Positions 7,492-17,643 of a stretch of DNA of 64,000 nucleotides are shown piece by piece. The translations under genes and the position numbers were made by a program. The stretch lies in NCBI RefSeq assembly GCF_900230285.1, contig NZ_OCNK01000003.1:682001-746000 (forward strand), read 5' to 3'. Numbering within the stretch: position 1 is the first letter of the stretch; each line of letters begins with the position of its first letter. A model generated the notes under the pieces. It searched no databases. It saw only the letters and a program-made list of their open reading frames with translations, and had not been told where the DNA came from. Source of the stretch: Blastococcus haudaquaticus. GTDB taxonomy: Bacteria; Actinomycetota; Actinomycetes; Mycobacteriales; Geodermatophilaceae.

Positions 7492-7839
7492 GTGAGCGTG
7501 CTCCCCGCCGGTGGACCCGGCCCCGAGGTGCTCGTCCCGCACTGGCTCGCGGCCGGGCAGCGCACCCAGCTCGCCACCGCCGTGCGCCAGGCGCTGACCG
7601 GCCGACTGGTGCACCCGGTCGCGGTCATCCACCTCGAGGACGTGCTCACCGAGCTGCACGTCGCTGCCGCACGGGACGCGGTGTGGCCCGCCTCGGCCGC
7701 CCGTGTGCGGCTGGCCACCGGCTGGGACGAGGACGTCCTGCCGGTGCGGCTCAGCGCGGCGGAGCTGGCCAGCGTGCTGGCGCTGCCCGAGCTGCCGGAC
7801 GGCGTCCGTGCCCTGCTCGTCGGGAACGCGAGCGCATGA
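7492..7839 (+). CDS. Unrecognised 115-aa protein, first of a coupled pair
   Basis: No family recognised. It starts at GTG 7492 without a clear ribosome site. The protein is soluble, with predicted helix-strand alternation (LAAGQRTQLATAVRQALTG, then VAVIHLEDVLTELHV), and no signal peptide or cysteine. Its stop overlaps the next start (ATGA at 7836-7839), so the two products are probably made in fixed ratio and may interact. Confidence 0.65.
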   Translation: MSVLPAGGPGPEVLVPHWLAAGQRTQLATAVRQALTGRLVHPVAVIHLEDVLTELHVAAARDAVWPASAARVRLATGWDEDVLPVRLSAAELASVLALPELPDGVRALLVGNASA

Positions 7840-8597
7840 CCGATCCCCGCTTCGGCGGCTCGGCCGGTCTGCTCCAGCGGCTGCGTCCGGTCCGGATCGA
7901 CGTGGCCGACCTCCTGGAGGTCGCCCACGCCGTGCTGCCCGGCCTGGCCACCCCAGGGCTCCGGCTCGATCTCGTCCAGCGTTCCGGCGCGGGCTCGCTG
8001 GTCGTGCTGGAGGAGGACGAGCGCCGGGTGCGCATCCACCTGGGCGAGCTCGCCGACGACATGGCACGTGCCGGAGTCCCCCCGACCCAGGAGGCGATGG
8101 GCGCCGCCCTGGTCTCCTGGGTGGCCCACCGTCCGGTGACCGACGCCGCGGCGGCCACGGCGGGCGTCGCCGTCCTCGACTGGTCCGACCGCAGCGAGAC
8201 GGCGATCGGCTGGCGGGTCGTCGTGCGCCGGGGCGACCTCGCCCTGCCGTGGACGCCGTCGGTTCCGGTCGATGGCGTCGCCCTGCTCCGCACCCGGTCC
8301 CGCGCGTCCGGCCGGGCGCACGACGTGCGGCTCGACCTCCGGGTCGAGGGGCCGGTCGCGTTGTGGTCGCACCCGGTGGTCCCGGTGCTCTCCAGCGCCG
8401 CCCTGGTCGCGCCGGAGCGGATGCTCCAGCGGATCGCCGACGCAGGCCTGGCGATGCCCGACATGCACGTCGTCGTCACGCCGCGGCGGCCCGTGGCATG
8501 CGCCGGACCGTCCATCGCGGCACGGCTGGCGGGCGAGACGACCGAGGCCAGCGTCACGCTGCCGTGGCGGCGCCTGGCCGATCTGCCCTGGATCTGA
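7836..8597 (+). CDS. Unrecognised 253-aa protein, second of a coupled pair
   Basis: No family recognised. ATG 7836 lies in the ATGA overlap with the preceding gene. The protein is soluble, with no signal or membrane segment. It shows alternating strands such as GLRLDLVQRSGAGSLVVLEEDERRVRIHLGELADD, GWRVVVRRGDLALP and DVRLDLRVEGPVALWS, suggesting a beta-rich fold. A ligand or substrate cannot be read from it. The pair faces the NlpC/P60-VanY gene tail to tail. Confidence 0.65.
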   Translation: MTDPRFGGSAGLLQRLRPVRIDVADLLEVAHAVLPGLATPGLRLDLVQRSGAGSLVVLEEDERRVRIHLGELADDMARAGVPPTQEAMGAALVSWVAHRPVTDAAAATAGVAVLDWSDRSETAIGWRVVVRRGDLALPWTPSVPVDGVALLRTRSRASGRAHDVRLDLRVEGPVALWSHPVVPVLSSAALVAPERMLQRIADAGLAMPDMHVVVTPRRPVACAGPSIAARLAGETTEASVTLPWRRLADLPWI

Positions 8598-8672
8598 CGA
8601 AGGACCAGCGTTCCCCCGCGCCTCGCACGCTCGGCGCGGGCTCCTGAACGCCGGCCGTCCCAGCGCGTCCCG

Positions 8673-10658
8673 TCAAGAGATGTAGCCGTACTCCCAGTGC
8701 CACGGCTCGGGCTTCTCGCCACCGGGTGCGGCCCAGTCGGGCTGGACGAACCCGAAGCGGGCGGCGTTGGCGGTCATCCAGGTGAACTGCGGCGAACCCT
8801 CGACGTTGATGCCACCGCACAGGTCGACCGCGAGCGCCCAGCCGTGGTTGGAGGTGCCGGGCACCGCCGCGAGCTTGGGCTTGCGGGCGAACGCCGAGAC
8901 CTGAGACGCCAGCGAGCGGTAGGAGTCGGTGATGCACAGCCGGGTGCCGAACGCCGCGGTGAAGGCCGCGTCGAGCTGGCCGTAGGACGCCGCGGCGTCG
9001 CAGCGCAGGGCGTGCCGGTGGACGCCCAGCTGGCACAGGGCCTCGCCCGGGATCTGCCCGTTGCTCCACCCGCCCCAGGAAGCCGTCCGCTCGCCGGCCG
9101 GCGGCAGGGGAGCGCCACAGGCACCGGCCTCCGCCACGGGCAGGGGCGGGTTGGGCTGCGCCGGCGCAGGCAGCGTCACGCGGGTGGCGGTCGAACCGGA
9201 GGTCAGGGATCGGACGGAGACCTGGAAGGTCGTCGCGGAGGCGCCGACGACCTCGCCGTCGCCGAGGTAGATGGCGACGTCCTGCCCGCCGGGGGCGTAC
9301 ACGAGGTCACCGATCTGCAGGTTGTCCAGCGGCACGGGCGCGCCGGTGGCCCACTGGTCCTGAGGGGTCGCCGGGACGGCGTGACCGGCCCGCAGCCAGG
9401 ACGCCGCCGTGAAGCCACCGCAGTCGTAGCTGTCCGGCCCGGTGGTGCCGGGGACGAACGGCTTGCCGAGCTGGGAGAGCGCCGTGCTGACGGCGGCCGC
9501 GGTCTCCGCGGACACGACGGTGACCGGACTGCTGCCGATGACGGCCCACACCACACCGGGGATCGGCTGCCCCGCGGCGTCGAGCGCGGGCGTGAAGCCG
9601 GCCGGCAGGTCGGCGGGGTCGGCGATGTCGGCCGCCGGCGGCGGCGCGATGCCGGCCGCGGCCAGCTGACCGAGGTACTGCTGCCAGCGGGCCGTGGCCT
9701 GCTGGTTGCGCTCCTGCTGGGGGCCGGTGACGGGGACGGCGCCGAGGCCGGCCAGCACCGAGGTGATCTCGGGGGTCAAGTCGTCGACCGTGGACCGCAC
9801 CGCGGCCAGGACGGCGTCGGCGCGGTCGTCGGCCTCCCGGACCGCGGACTCCGCCAGGGCCACGCGGTCGCCCGCGACGGCCAGCGCGACGCTGCTGCGC
9901 TGGGCGCGGACGATCTCGGCGGTCAGCTCCCGGTCGGCGCGCTCGGCCAGCGACTGACCGTAGAGCGCCCCGGAGGTCATGGCAGCGTCGCGCACGGAGA
10001 GCGAGAGCAGCGGGTAGCGCTCGTGGGGGGTGGCCCGGTACAGCTTGGCCGCGGTGACGCCCACGGTCGCCTGCCGCGCCTCGACGTCGGCACGGGCGGC
10101 ACGCTCGGCGTCCTGCGCCTGCCGCAGCTCCGTGCGGCGCTGGGCCACCTCCTGCTCCAGCAGCCGGTACCGACCGGCGTCCTCGAGCATGGAGCTCTGG
10201 GCCGCGAGAGCGAGGGACGTGTCGTCGAGCGACCCGTTCCGCCGGCCGTCGCCGGCGCCGGGGAGGACCAGCGCGGCGACCGCGGGCAGGAGCAGGGTGC
10301 TGAGGGCGACCACGCGCAGCCGGGTCGGCCAGGCGGAGCCGGTGCGGGTCGCAGGGCGCTGGGCGGCGCGACGGCGGGGCTTGGTGGGGCGCCGGGTGAG
10401 GCCAGGGGTGGCCGTCCGGCCCTTCGCGGCGGGACGACGGGCCGGGGGACGGGGAGCGGTGCGCGAGGCGCCGGGAGTCGTGCGCTGGGCGGTTGCGGTG
10501 CGCAGCGCGGCGGCCTGGACCGGCGTGAGCGGCTGACCGGCGGCGAGTGCCCGGAGGGCCATCGCCTCGCGGAGCGCCTGCGCCTCGCGGGCGCTGAGGA
10601 CCGGGCGGGCGGACGGGCGGGCGGACGGGCGGGCGGTGGACGTGCGCGGTGCAGGCAC
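8673..10658 (-). CDS. Membrane-anchored NlpC/P60 - VanY (M15B) peptidoglycan hydrolase fusion
   Basis: A cell-wall enzyme of 661 aa. A basic, Pro/Arg/Thr-rich cytoplasmic N-terminus (1-110) is followed by one membrane helix (about 112-134, LRVVALSTLLLPAVAALVLP), a coiled-coil stalk (about 155-290, LLEQEVAQRRTELRQAQDAE), an NlpC/P60 domain (about 388-500) and a D-Ala-D-Ala carboxypeptidase VanY domain (about 540-661). VanY zinc ligands are visible: H605 and D612 in SNHGWALAVD, H654 in EPWHWEY. The NlpC/P60 nucleophile C413 sits in YDCGGFT instead of DCSG. The position of the usual catalytic His in HVGIYLG holds D460 (QDVAIYLG), so endopeptidase activity is doubtful. It might serve cell division or flagellar passage through the wall; the latter is speculation. 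Confidence 0.85.
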   Translation of the reverse strand: MPAPRTSTARPSARPSARPVLSAREAQALREAMALRALAAGQPLTPVQAAALRTATAQRTTPGASRTAPRPPARRPAAKGRTATPGLTRRPTKPRRRAAQRPATRTGSAWPTRLRVVALSTLLLPAVAALVLPGAGDGRRNGSLDDTSLALAAQSSMLEDAGRYRLLEQEVAQRRTELRQAQDAERAARADVEARQATVGVTAAKLYRATPHERYPLLSLSVRDAAMTSGALYGQSLAERADRELTAEIVRAQRSSVALAVAGDRVALAESAVREADDRADAVLAAVRSTVDDLTPEITSVLAGLGAVPVTGPQQERNQQATARWQQYLGQLAAAGIAPPPAADIADPADLPAGFTPALDAAGQPIPGVVWAVIGSSPVTVVSAETAAAVSTALSQLGKPFVPGTTGPDSYDCGGFTAASWLRAGHAVPATPQDQWATGAPVPLDNLQIGDLVYAPGGQDVAIYLGDGEVVGASATTFQVSVRSLTSGSTATRVTLPAPAQPNPPLPVAEAGACGAPLPPAGERTASWGGWSNGQIPGEALCQLGVHRHALRCDAAASYGQLDAAFTAAFGTRLCITDSYRSLASQVSAFARKPKLAAVPGTSNHGWALAVDLCGGINVEGSPQFTWMTANAARFGFVQPDWAAPGGEKPEPWHWEYGYIS

Positions 10659-10843
10659 TGCAGCGTCCCCCGGTGGTCTCGTCGTGTCGTGGCCGGCCCC
10701 GGCTGCGGGTGCAGCTGGGGCGTTCTGACCACGTATCGACGTGCCGGGGGGAGTCGCTGAACGGGGGGTGAGGCCTTCTCACCCCTCCGGGTGAGGGTGA
10801 ACCTTCGGGTAGCTGGGGGGAGGTGACCCGTGCGGGGGAGGGG

Positions 10844-11035
10844 TCAGGGGGCCCACCAGGCGCCGTGCCGGTGGACCAGTGGGATGCGCAGCTCGCCGCC
10901 GTCCTCGGTGGAGACCACGACCTCGACCTTGGTGATGCGGACCGGTGGCCCGTCGTGCTCGGGCTCGAGCAGGCTGCCGCTGGCGAGGGGGATCGGAGGT
11001 ACGACGAGGACGTCGTCGCCGGGCGGGTCGGCCAT
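10844..11035 (-). CDS. Small 63-aa protein of unknown function
   Basis: ATG 11035 has a full AGGAGG ribosome site 7 bases upstream, which makes this short frame credible and sets its start. The product is hydrophilic: a Pro-rich N-terminus (MADPPGDDVLVVPPIPLASG), then two strands (VRITKVEVVVSTEDGGELRIPLVHRHGAWWAP). No cysteine, membrane segment or known motif. Same strand as gltA upstream and the NlpC/P60-VanY gene downstream, but separated from both by more than 130 bases. Confidence 0.6.
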   Translation of the reverse strand: MADPPGDDVLVVPPIPLASGSLLEPEHDGPPVRITKVEVVVSTEDGGELRIPLVHRHGAWWAP

Positions 11036-11114
11036 GGGCGGTCCTCCTGGTGTGCGGCTCCTCCGCGGGTGCGGGCGCCGGGTGCGGCGCACTCACCGTA
11101 GGGGGGACACGGCT

Positions 11115-11155
11115 CGGGCCGGGCAGCACCTCCGTGGGGAGGGCTGCCCGGCCCG
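11115..11155 (-). terminator. Hairpin downstream of gltA
   Basis: CGGGCCGGGCAG (11115-11126) and CTGCCCGGCCCG (11144-11155) form a perfect 12-bp stem with a 17-base loop. It begins 19 bases past the gltA stop on the minus strand. No T-run, as usual for this GC-rich genome type. Confidence 0.75.
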
Positions 11156-11173
11156 TGGGACGTCGTCGGTGGA

Positions 11174-12463
<1,290 letters not shown>

Positions 12464-12581
12464 GGTCTCGGACGCTACTGGGCCGCCGCCCGGGACGCCC
12501 GGCGACGTCCCCCGTGCGCGGATCAGCCGACGACCGGCTCCGGCTCGCGCCCGGGTGCCAGTCACCGCCGCAGGGACGGGG

Positions 12582-15500
12582 TCAGGAGTGCGGGACGGGG
12601 CGCGCGAACACGTTGACCTGGCCGAGGTACCCGGGCGGCAGCGGGAAGGGCAACACCTGGCCGTCGCTCTCGGCGAGCGCGGTGAACTCGAACTCGCCGG
12701 CACGGCTGAGGAGCGCGATCGAGTCCTCCTGCGTCCAGCCGTGGTCGGCGGCGGCGACAGGGGTGTACTCGTAGACGACTGTGGGCCGGACAGCGGCGAT
12801 GAACTCCAGGGCGCCACGGAGCACGCTGGGTTCATGGCCCTCGACATCGACCTTCAGCAGGGTGACGCCGTCGAGTTCGCCGGCCGCGTACAGAGTGTCC
12901 AACCGGACCGCCGGGACGGTGACCTGCTCCCACTCATTGAGCAGGCCGAACGCGTGCCGTCGTGCGGACGCGATGGCGCTGTTGCCCGGTGTCGCGTTGA
13001 ACACAAGTGAACCGTCGGTGTCGCTCACCGCGGCATTGAAGAGCGTCACGTTCTCCGCGTCGTTGAGCGCGATGGTCGACGCGGCCAATCGCAGCGTCTC
13101 AGGAGACGGTTCGAAGGCGAAGACCTGGCCGCCCGGCGCGAGGTGCGCAGCCACGCTCGCCGCGACCACGCCGATGTTGGTTCCCACGTCGATGTAGTTG
13201 CCCGGTCGCCGTGAGAGCTCCCCCTCGAGCGCGTCGATGAGGGTGCTGTTGCACCCCGGATCGATGGCGTGCAGAGCTGACGGCCAGTCCCGGGCGTCAC
13301 CCATGTACTGGAGGCCCCCGGCAACGGTACCGGTGAAGTACGGCCGGTCCGGCGGGACGTCGGCCCGTCGCCGTTCGAAGTCCTGGACGAACTGCGCGCC
13401 TACCAGGGACAGGAGGTCGGTGCGACGACCCGACCGTCCGAACTCCGCCGCCGTCAGCGCCTCCCACATCGCGCTGAAGTCCCCGACGTGGACCTGCAGG
13501 TCGGCGAGGATCTCCTGGCAGTCAGGGAGTCGGAAACGGGTCACCCCCGGCTGTTCCGTGCCCGCACCGTCCGGGAGATCGAACGTCCACGTCGCGAAGG
13601 CACGCCCGTGGTGCCACCGGCGGTCGCGAGGGACCACTGCGAGCCAGGGATGGGGCAGGAGCACCGCGGGGTCCTCGGTCGGTACGAGTTCCAGGTCGAT
13701 GTCGGGCCCCGCGCTCAGGGCGTCCTCGAGCATGGGGACGGCCCGGTCGAGGTCCGCCGGGTGTACCGCCACCATGGCCTGCCGGGACACGCCGGCGGCC
13801 AGCAGCTCGCGGAGGGCCTGCACCGTGGCGTTGACCTCGGCCGGCACGAGGGCGGGGGCAGCTAGCGCCGTGGGATACTCGCGGGTCCAGACGTCCAGTT
13901 CCTGGACGAGCCGGTCGCGGACAACGGGGCCGTGGGCCCGCTCGGGCAGCCCGGTGGTACGGGTGGCCGGCGTGGGGCGGGTGAGCTCCACGAGGGCGGC
14001 CGTGGACAGGAAGGCTGCTTCGAGCGCAGCTCCGTGGTCGGGGGTGTCGATGAGCTGGTGGAGGCGATTGGCGGCCTCCACCAGAGCCCGGGCCTGGGCT
14101 CGTCGTTCCTGGCCGTCGCCCGCGAGGAACCCGTGGCGTGCGCCCCAGTCGACCAGTCGGGACCAGTCGCGCTCGCCGCGGCCGAGGTAGCGGGGGTTGT
14201 GGGTGTTCTGCCCGCTGTGGAAGCGGAATCGGCTCAGGCTGCGGGGGGTGTAGTAGGCCGGTCCCTTCGCGAGCAGGTGCAGCCAGAGCTGTACGTCGTT
14301 GAGCACGTCGATGGTCCGGCCGTCGATGGTCCAGAGCTCGTCGGGGGAGACGTCATCGCGGCGGAACAGCACCGTGGTCGGCTCGCCGATCACGTTCGTG
14401 CAGTTGAGCAGCACGGCGTTGCCCAGCTCGCGGCCATCGAGCAGCCGGGATCGGTCTGCCAGCTTGGGGAACTCGTGCTGCGGGATCGCCCTGCCCTGCT
14501 CGTCGATGCGCACGCGGTGGGAGAAGGCCATCGTCGCCTCCGGGTGCTGCTGCATGCCGCGCACCAGCTCCCGCACGCAATCGGTCCCGAGGACGTCGTC
14601 GTGCATGAGGTACTTCACGTACTCGCCGCGCGCCTCGGCCAGCAGCCGACGCGGGTTCTCGAGCGGGCCGATGTTGGGGTCGAACCGGAGCACGCGGACG
14701 CGGGAGTCCTCCGCTGCCACAGCGGCGAGGATGTCTGGGGTGCGGTCGGTCGAGCCGTCGTCGCCGACGATCACCTCGATGTTGCGGTGGCTCTGCCCGA
14801 GCGCGGATCTCAGCGCCGCCTTGAGGAACCGCTCACCGTTGTAGGTCGGGACGAGGATGCTGACGAGGGGATCGGCCACGGGCGTGCTCTCCTGATGGTC
14901 GTGTGCGGCGGCCCGGGTGGCCTCCAAGACGCGGCGTCGGCTCCACAGCTGGGCGTCCACCCCGTACGCCTGTCGCGTCGTCCGCAGGCCGGCCTGGGCG
15001 ACACGGCGCACGCCGTCGGGGTCCGCCACCAAGTCGAGGATCCGCGCTACGACCTCGACGACGTCCGCACGCGGCATGTGGATGTCGCGGCCGTCCGTGT
15101 AGAGGCGGTTCTGGTTCAGCGGGTCGGTCGCGACCAGGGCGACCCCGCACAAGGCCGCCTCGACGCAGGCCCCCGTCGGGAAGCCATCGAATGCGCCGGG
15201 GGCGAGACGACCCGAGGCCGTCGGGGAGACGATGACGTCCATCCCCGAGTAGAACTGCCGCAACTCGGGCGTGCTGAGCACCCCCGAGAAGCTCAAGTCC
15301 AGATTCGCGTGCTCGCCGGCCAGGTCCGAGGGTCCGAAACCACCGACGACGTGGCCGCGGACGGGCAGACCTGCGTCCCTGAGCAGGCGCAGGGACTCCA
15401 GGAAGACGGGGAACCCCTTGTCCGAGCCATCGGCGGTGTAGCGGTGGGCCACGAAGCAGACGTCGAGGGTCGGCTTGCCGCTGCCGAAGTAGTTCGTCCG

Positions 15501-16763
15501 CAGGCCCGGGCCCGACCGCAGGTAGCCAGGGTCGACCACGACCCCGAGCACCTCGGTGACCGGGACCGATCCACCGGTGATGGTCTGCACGAGGTCGGTC
15601 ACCAACGGCTGGGTGGTGATCACGTGCCGGAGCTGCGGGGAGCGCAGAACCCGCCGCAGCTTGCGCTCCGCGGCGGCCTCGCCGAGATGCAAGCCGCCCC
15701 CGGGGTAGAGGGTCAGCACGAACGGCAGCGGGGTCCGCTCCAGGTCATCCAGGAATTGTGCGGCGTTGTTCAGGAACATGATGGAGGCGCACCCATAGTC
15801 CGCGAGCCGGCGGGGGTCGTACGGCGATACCTGGGTGGCCGTCCGCGGGTGGAGGTCTGCGTACTCCGTGATCAGCGGCTCCAGCGGCTCGATCGTCGTC
15901 ATGACCTCGCTGACGACGCCGTGGCGCAACATCCAGTCGAACTCCGCGATGCGGAAGCCCGTGCCCTTCGTCGGGAAGTAGTCGTCCAGCACCACGATCG
16001 CGCGAGCACCGTCCGGTTCGGCGACGGCCACTCCGGGCGCGGCCGGGGCGTCATCGGGACGCGTGACCGCTGCACCGGTGCCCGCAATCAACTCCCGGGC
16101 GACGTGCGGCGGCAGTAGGTGCAGGTGGCTGGGCACCAGCTCGTGCACATCTGCCTGGTGCGCCCGGTGCCCCGGAGCGGCGTCCGGGTGCAGTCCGACC
16201 GGGCCGTACCCGGTCATCGCCAGCGCGATCAGCCAGTCGTGGGCTGCCGTCTCGAAGATCTCCGGGTGGAGCCGTTCCACCGCCTCGGCCCGGTACGTGG
16301 CGCGGCTCCACGTCACGGCAACGTCACCCTGCGCGAGCTGCCGAGCGGTCACCTCGACGTGGGCGGAGGGGCCGCTGTCGTGGACGGAGCCGCCCGTGGC
16401 GGCCATGGACAAGTGAGGTTGCGTGTCCAGCAGCTGGACCTGCCGTCGCAGCTCCTCGGGCGAGGCCCACTCGTCGTCATCGGCGAGCGCAGCGACGTAG
16501 CGGCCTCGGCATGCCGCGAACCCGCGATGGAGGCCGAGCGCGGCGCCGGGTCGGTTCTCGCCGGCGAGGACACGCACCTCGACGGTCGCCCGCTCCGACC
16601 ACGCCGTGATCACTGGCAGCGCTCGGTCGCCGGAGGACTCGTCGGCGACGACCACCTCGACGGCCTCGTCGAGTCGCTGTATCCGGATCGATTCCAGCGC
16701 GCGCTCGAGGAGCGTCCCGCCATCCCGGATGACCAGGAGGACGCTGACTCGGGGTGCTGTCAT
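12582..16763 (-). CDS. Giant four-module glycosyltransferase/methyltransferase (GT2-GT4-GT2-FkbM)
   Basis: A 1393-aa cytosolic enzyme with four modules. (1) Family 2 glycosyltransferase, about 5-215 (VSVLLVIRDGGTLLERALES, VVVADESSGD, ALADDDEW). (2) GT4-type domain, about 250-620 (LDVCFVAHRYTADGSDKGF; E-rich donor motif in FPTGACVEAALCGVALVATD). (3) Second GT2, about 638-860 (VSILVPTYNGERFLKAALRS, VGDDGSTDRT, YLMHDD), then about 300 residues of less clear sequence. (4) FkbM-type SAM methyltransferase, about 1180-1390 (NYIDVGTNIGVVAAS, VFAFEPSPET, LLKVDVEGHEPSVLRGA). Such enzymes build and O-methylate oligosaccharides. The nearby sugar-nucleotide genes and flagellar genes suggest a flagellin or surface glycan, which is inference. 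ATG 16763. Confidence 0.88.
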   Translation of the reverse strand: MTAPRVSVLLVIRDGGTLLERALESIRIQRLDEAVEVVVADESSGDRALPVITAWSERATVEVRVLAGENRPGAALGLHRGFAACRGRYVAALADDDEWASPEELRRQVQLLDTQPHLSMAATGGSVHDSGPSAHVEVTARQLAQGDVAVTWSRATYRAEAVERLHPEIFETAAHDWLIALAMTGYGPVGLHPDAAPGHRAHQADVHELVPSHLHLLPPHVARELIAGTGAAVTRPDDAPAAPGVAVAEPDGARAIVVLDDYFPTKGTGFRIAEFDWMLRHGVVSEVMTTIEPLEPLITEYADLHPRTATQVSPYDPRRLADYGCASIMFLNNAAQFLDDLERTPLPFVLTLYPGGGLHLGEAAAERKLRRVLRSPQLRHVITTQPLVTDLVQTITGGSVPVTEVLGVVVDPGYLRSGPGLRTNYFGSGKPTLDVCFVAHRYTADGSDKGFPVFLESLRLLRDAGLPVRGHVVGGFGPSDLAGEHANLDLSFSGVLSTPELRQFYSGMDVIVSPTASGRLAPGAFDGFPTGACVEAALCGVALVATDPLNQNRLYTDGRDIHMPRADVVEVVARILDLVADPDGVRRVAQAGLRTTRQAYGVDAQLWSRRRVLEATRAAAHDHQESTPVADPLVSILVPTYNGERFLKAALRSALGQSHRNIEVIVGDDGSTDRTPDILAAVAAEDSRVRVLRFDPNIGPLENPRRLLAEARGEYVKYLMHDDVLGTDCVRELVRGMQQHPEATMAFSHRVRIDEQGRAIPQHEFPKLADRSRLLDGRELGNAVLLNCTNVIGEPTTVLFRRDDVSPDELWTIDGRTIDVLNDVQLWLHLLAKGPAYYTPRSLSRFRFHSGQNTHNPRYLGRGERDWSRLVDWGARHGFLAGDGQERRAQARALVEAANRLHQLIDTPDHGAALEAAFLSTAALVELTRPTPATRTTGLPERAHGPVVRDRLVQELDVWTREYPTALAAPALVPAEVNATVQALRELLAAGVSRQAMVAVHPADLDRAVPMLEDALSAGPDIDLELVPTEDPAVLLPHPWLAVVPRDRRWHHGRAFATWTFDLPDGAGTEQPGVTRFRLPDCQEILADLQVHVGDFSAMWEALTAAEFGRSGRRTDLLSLVGAQFVQDFERRRADVPPDRPYFTGTVAGGLQYMGDARDWPSALHAIDPGCNSTLIDALEGELSRRPGNYIDVGTNIGVVAASVAAHLAPGGQVFAFEPSPETLRLAASTIALNDAENVTLFNAAVSDTDGSLVFNATPGNSAIASARRHAFGLLNEWEQVTVPAVRLDTLYAAGELDGVTLLKVDVEGHEPSVLRGALEFIAAVRPTVVYEYTPVAAADHGWTQEDSIALLSRAGEFEFTALAESDGQVLPFPLPPGYLGQVNVFARPVPHS

Positions 16764-16960
16764 GCGCGGCGATCGCCTTTCGAGGAACAGGGTCGGAGGA
16801 GCGCGTCGTGGATCCGGTCGACGCGGTCGGCGCCCGGGACGCGGGCCGAGCGCGGGGGACGTCCAGGGTGCGCGGGTCGGGGGCGGGACCGTGGCGATCG
16901 GTCAAGATGTGTCTGAACCCGCCCGAGAGGAGGGTGACGTCGGACAAGCCTGGGGTGGCA

Positions 16961-17599
16961 GTGATACGACTGGTCGTGATGGGCGCGGGCGGGCACGCGC
17001 GAGAGGTCCTCGACGTTCTGGAGTCCCTCCCCGAGGGCCCGGCGCGGGAGCGGACGAAGGTTTTCGCCGAGCCGGGGTCGACCGCCGAGGCGGCCGCGGC
17101 GCTCGTCCGGGAACGGGGGTACGGACTGGTCGACGCACTTCCGGAGGACGCCAGCCACTACCTTCCGGCGGTCGGGGACCCGGCGCTGCGACGAAGGTTC
17201 GTGACGCTCGCGGAAGGTCGCGGCCTGGAGCCGGTGCAGGCGGTGAGCCCGCTGAGCACCGTTCCCGAGGCCGTGCGGGAGGTCCCCGGCCTGGTGGTCC
17301 TCCCGCGTAGCCACATCAGCACGGCCGTCGCGCTCGGCCGTCACTGTCACCTCAACACGGGCTGCTCGCTGAGCCACGACGGCCGGCTGGGCGACCGGGT
17401 GACGTTGGGCCCGGGCGTGCTGCTGGCGGGTGGGGTCGTGGTCGAGGATGACGCCGTCCTCGGAGTCGGTGCCATCGTGCTGCCCGGACGCCGGATCGGT
17501 CGCGGTGCCGTGGTGGGCGGGGGCGCGGTCGTCGTCCACGACGTCGCCCCGGGGACGACGGTGGCCGGCAACCCCGCCCGTCCGCTCGGCCCGGGCTGA
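16961..17599 (+). CDS. NeuD/PglD-like sugar O/N-acetyltransferase
   Basis: Left-handed beta-helix acyltransferase that acetylates an amino-sugar or nonulosonate intermediate. The N-terminus has the PglD-type Rossmann-like UDP-sugar site (IRLVVMGAGGHAREVLDVL). The C-terminal half has hexapeptide repeats (LGRHCHLNTGCSLSHDGRLG, VLGVGAIVLPGRRIG, GGGAVVVHDV) and the closing TTVAGNPARPL motif. GTG 16961 fits the family N-terminus; GTG 16934 and 16955 are in frame, but AGGAGG abuts 16934 too closely. Divergent from the GT gene (197 bases) and convergent with the aminotransferase at 17644. The three genes probably act in one glycan pathway. Confidence 0.83.
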   Translation: MIRLVVMGAGGHAREVLDVLESLPEGPARERTKVFAEPGSTAEAAAALVRERGYGLVDALPEDASHYLPAVGDPALRRRFVTLAEGRGLEPVQAVSPLSTVPEAVREVPGLVVLPRSHISTAVALGRHCHLNTGCSLSHDGRLGDRVTLGPGVLLAGGVVVEDDAVLGVGAIVLPGRRIGRGAVVGGGAVVVHDVAPGTTVAGNPARPLGPG

Positions 17600-17643
17600 G
17601 CACCTCCTCCCGGCACGCCCGTCTACGACCAGCGGCGCGGGGG

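Noticed and set aside
6036-8468. 810-codon minus-strand frame across the propeller and unknown-pair genes
   Set aside because: Arg/Pro/His-rich shadow that crosses gene borders and strands; the propeller frame has a signal peptide and repeats.
13932-16118. 728-codon plus-strand frame opposite the giant glycosyltransferase
   Set aside because: No recognisable domain; the minus strand encodes four clear enzyme modules.
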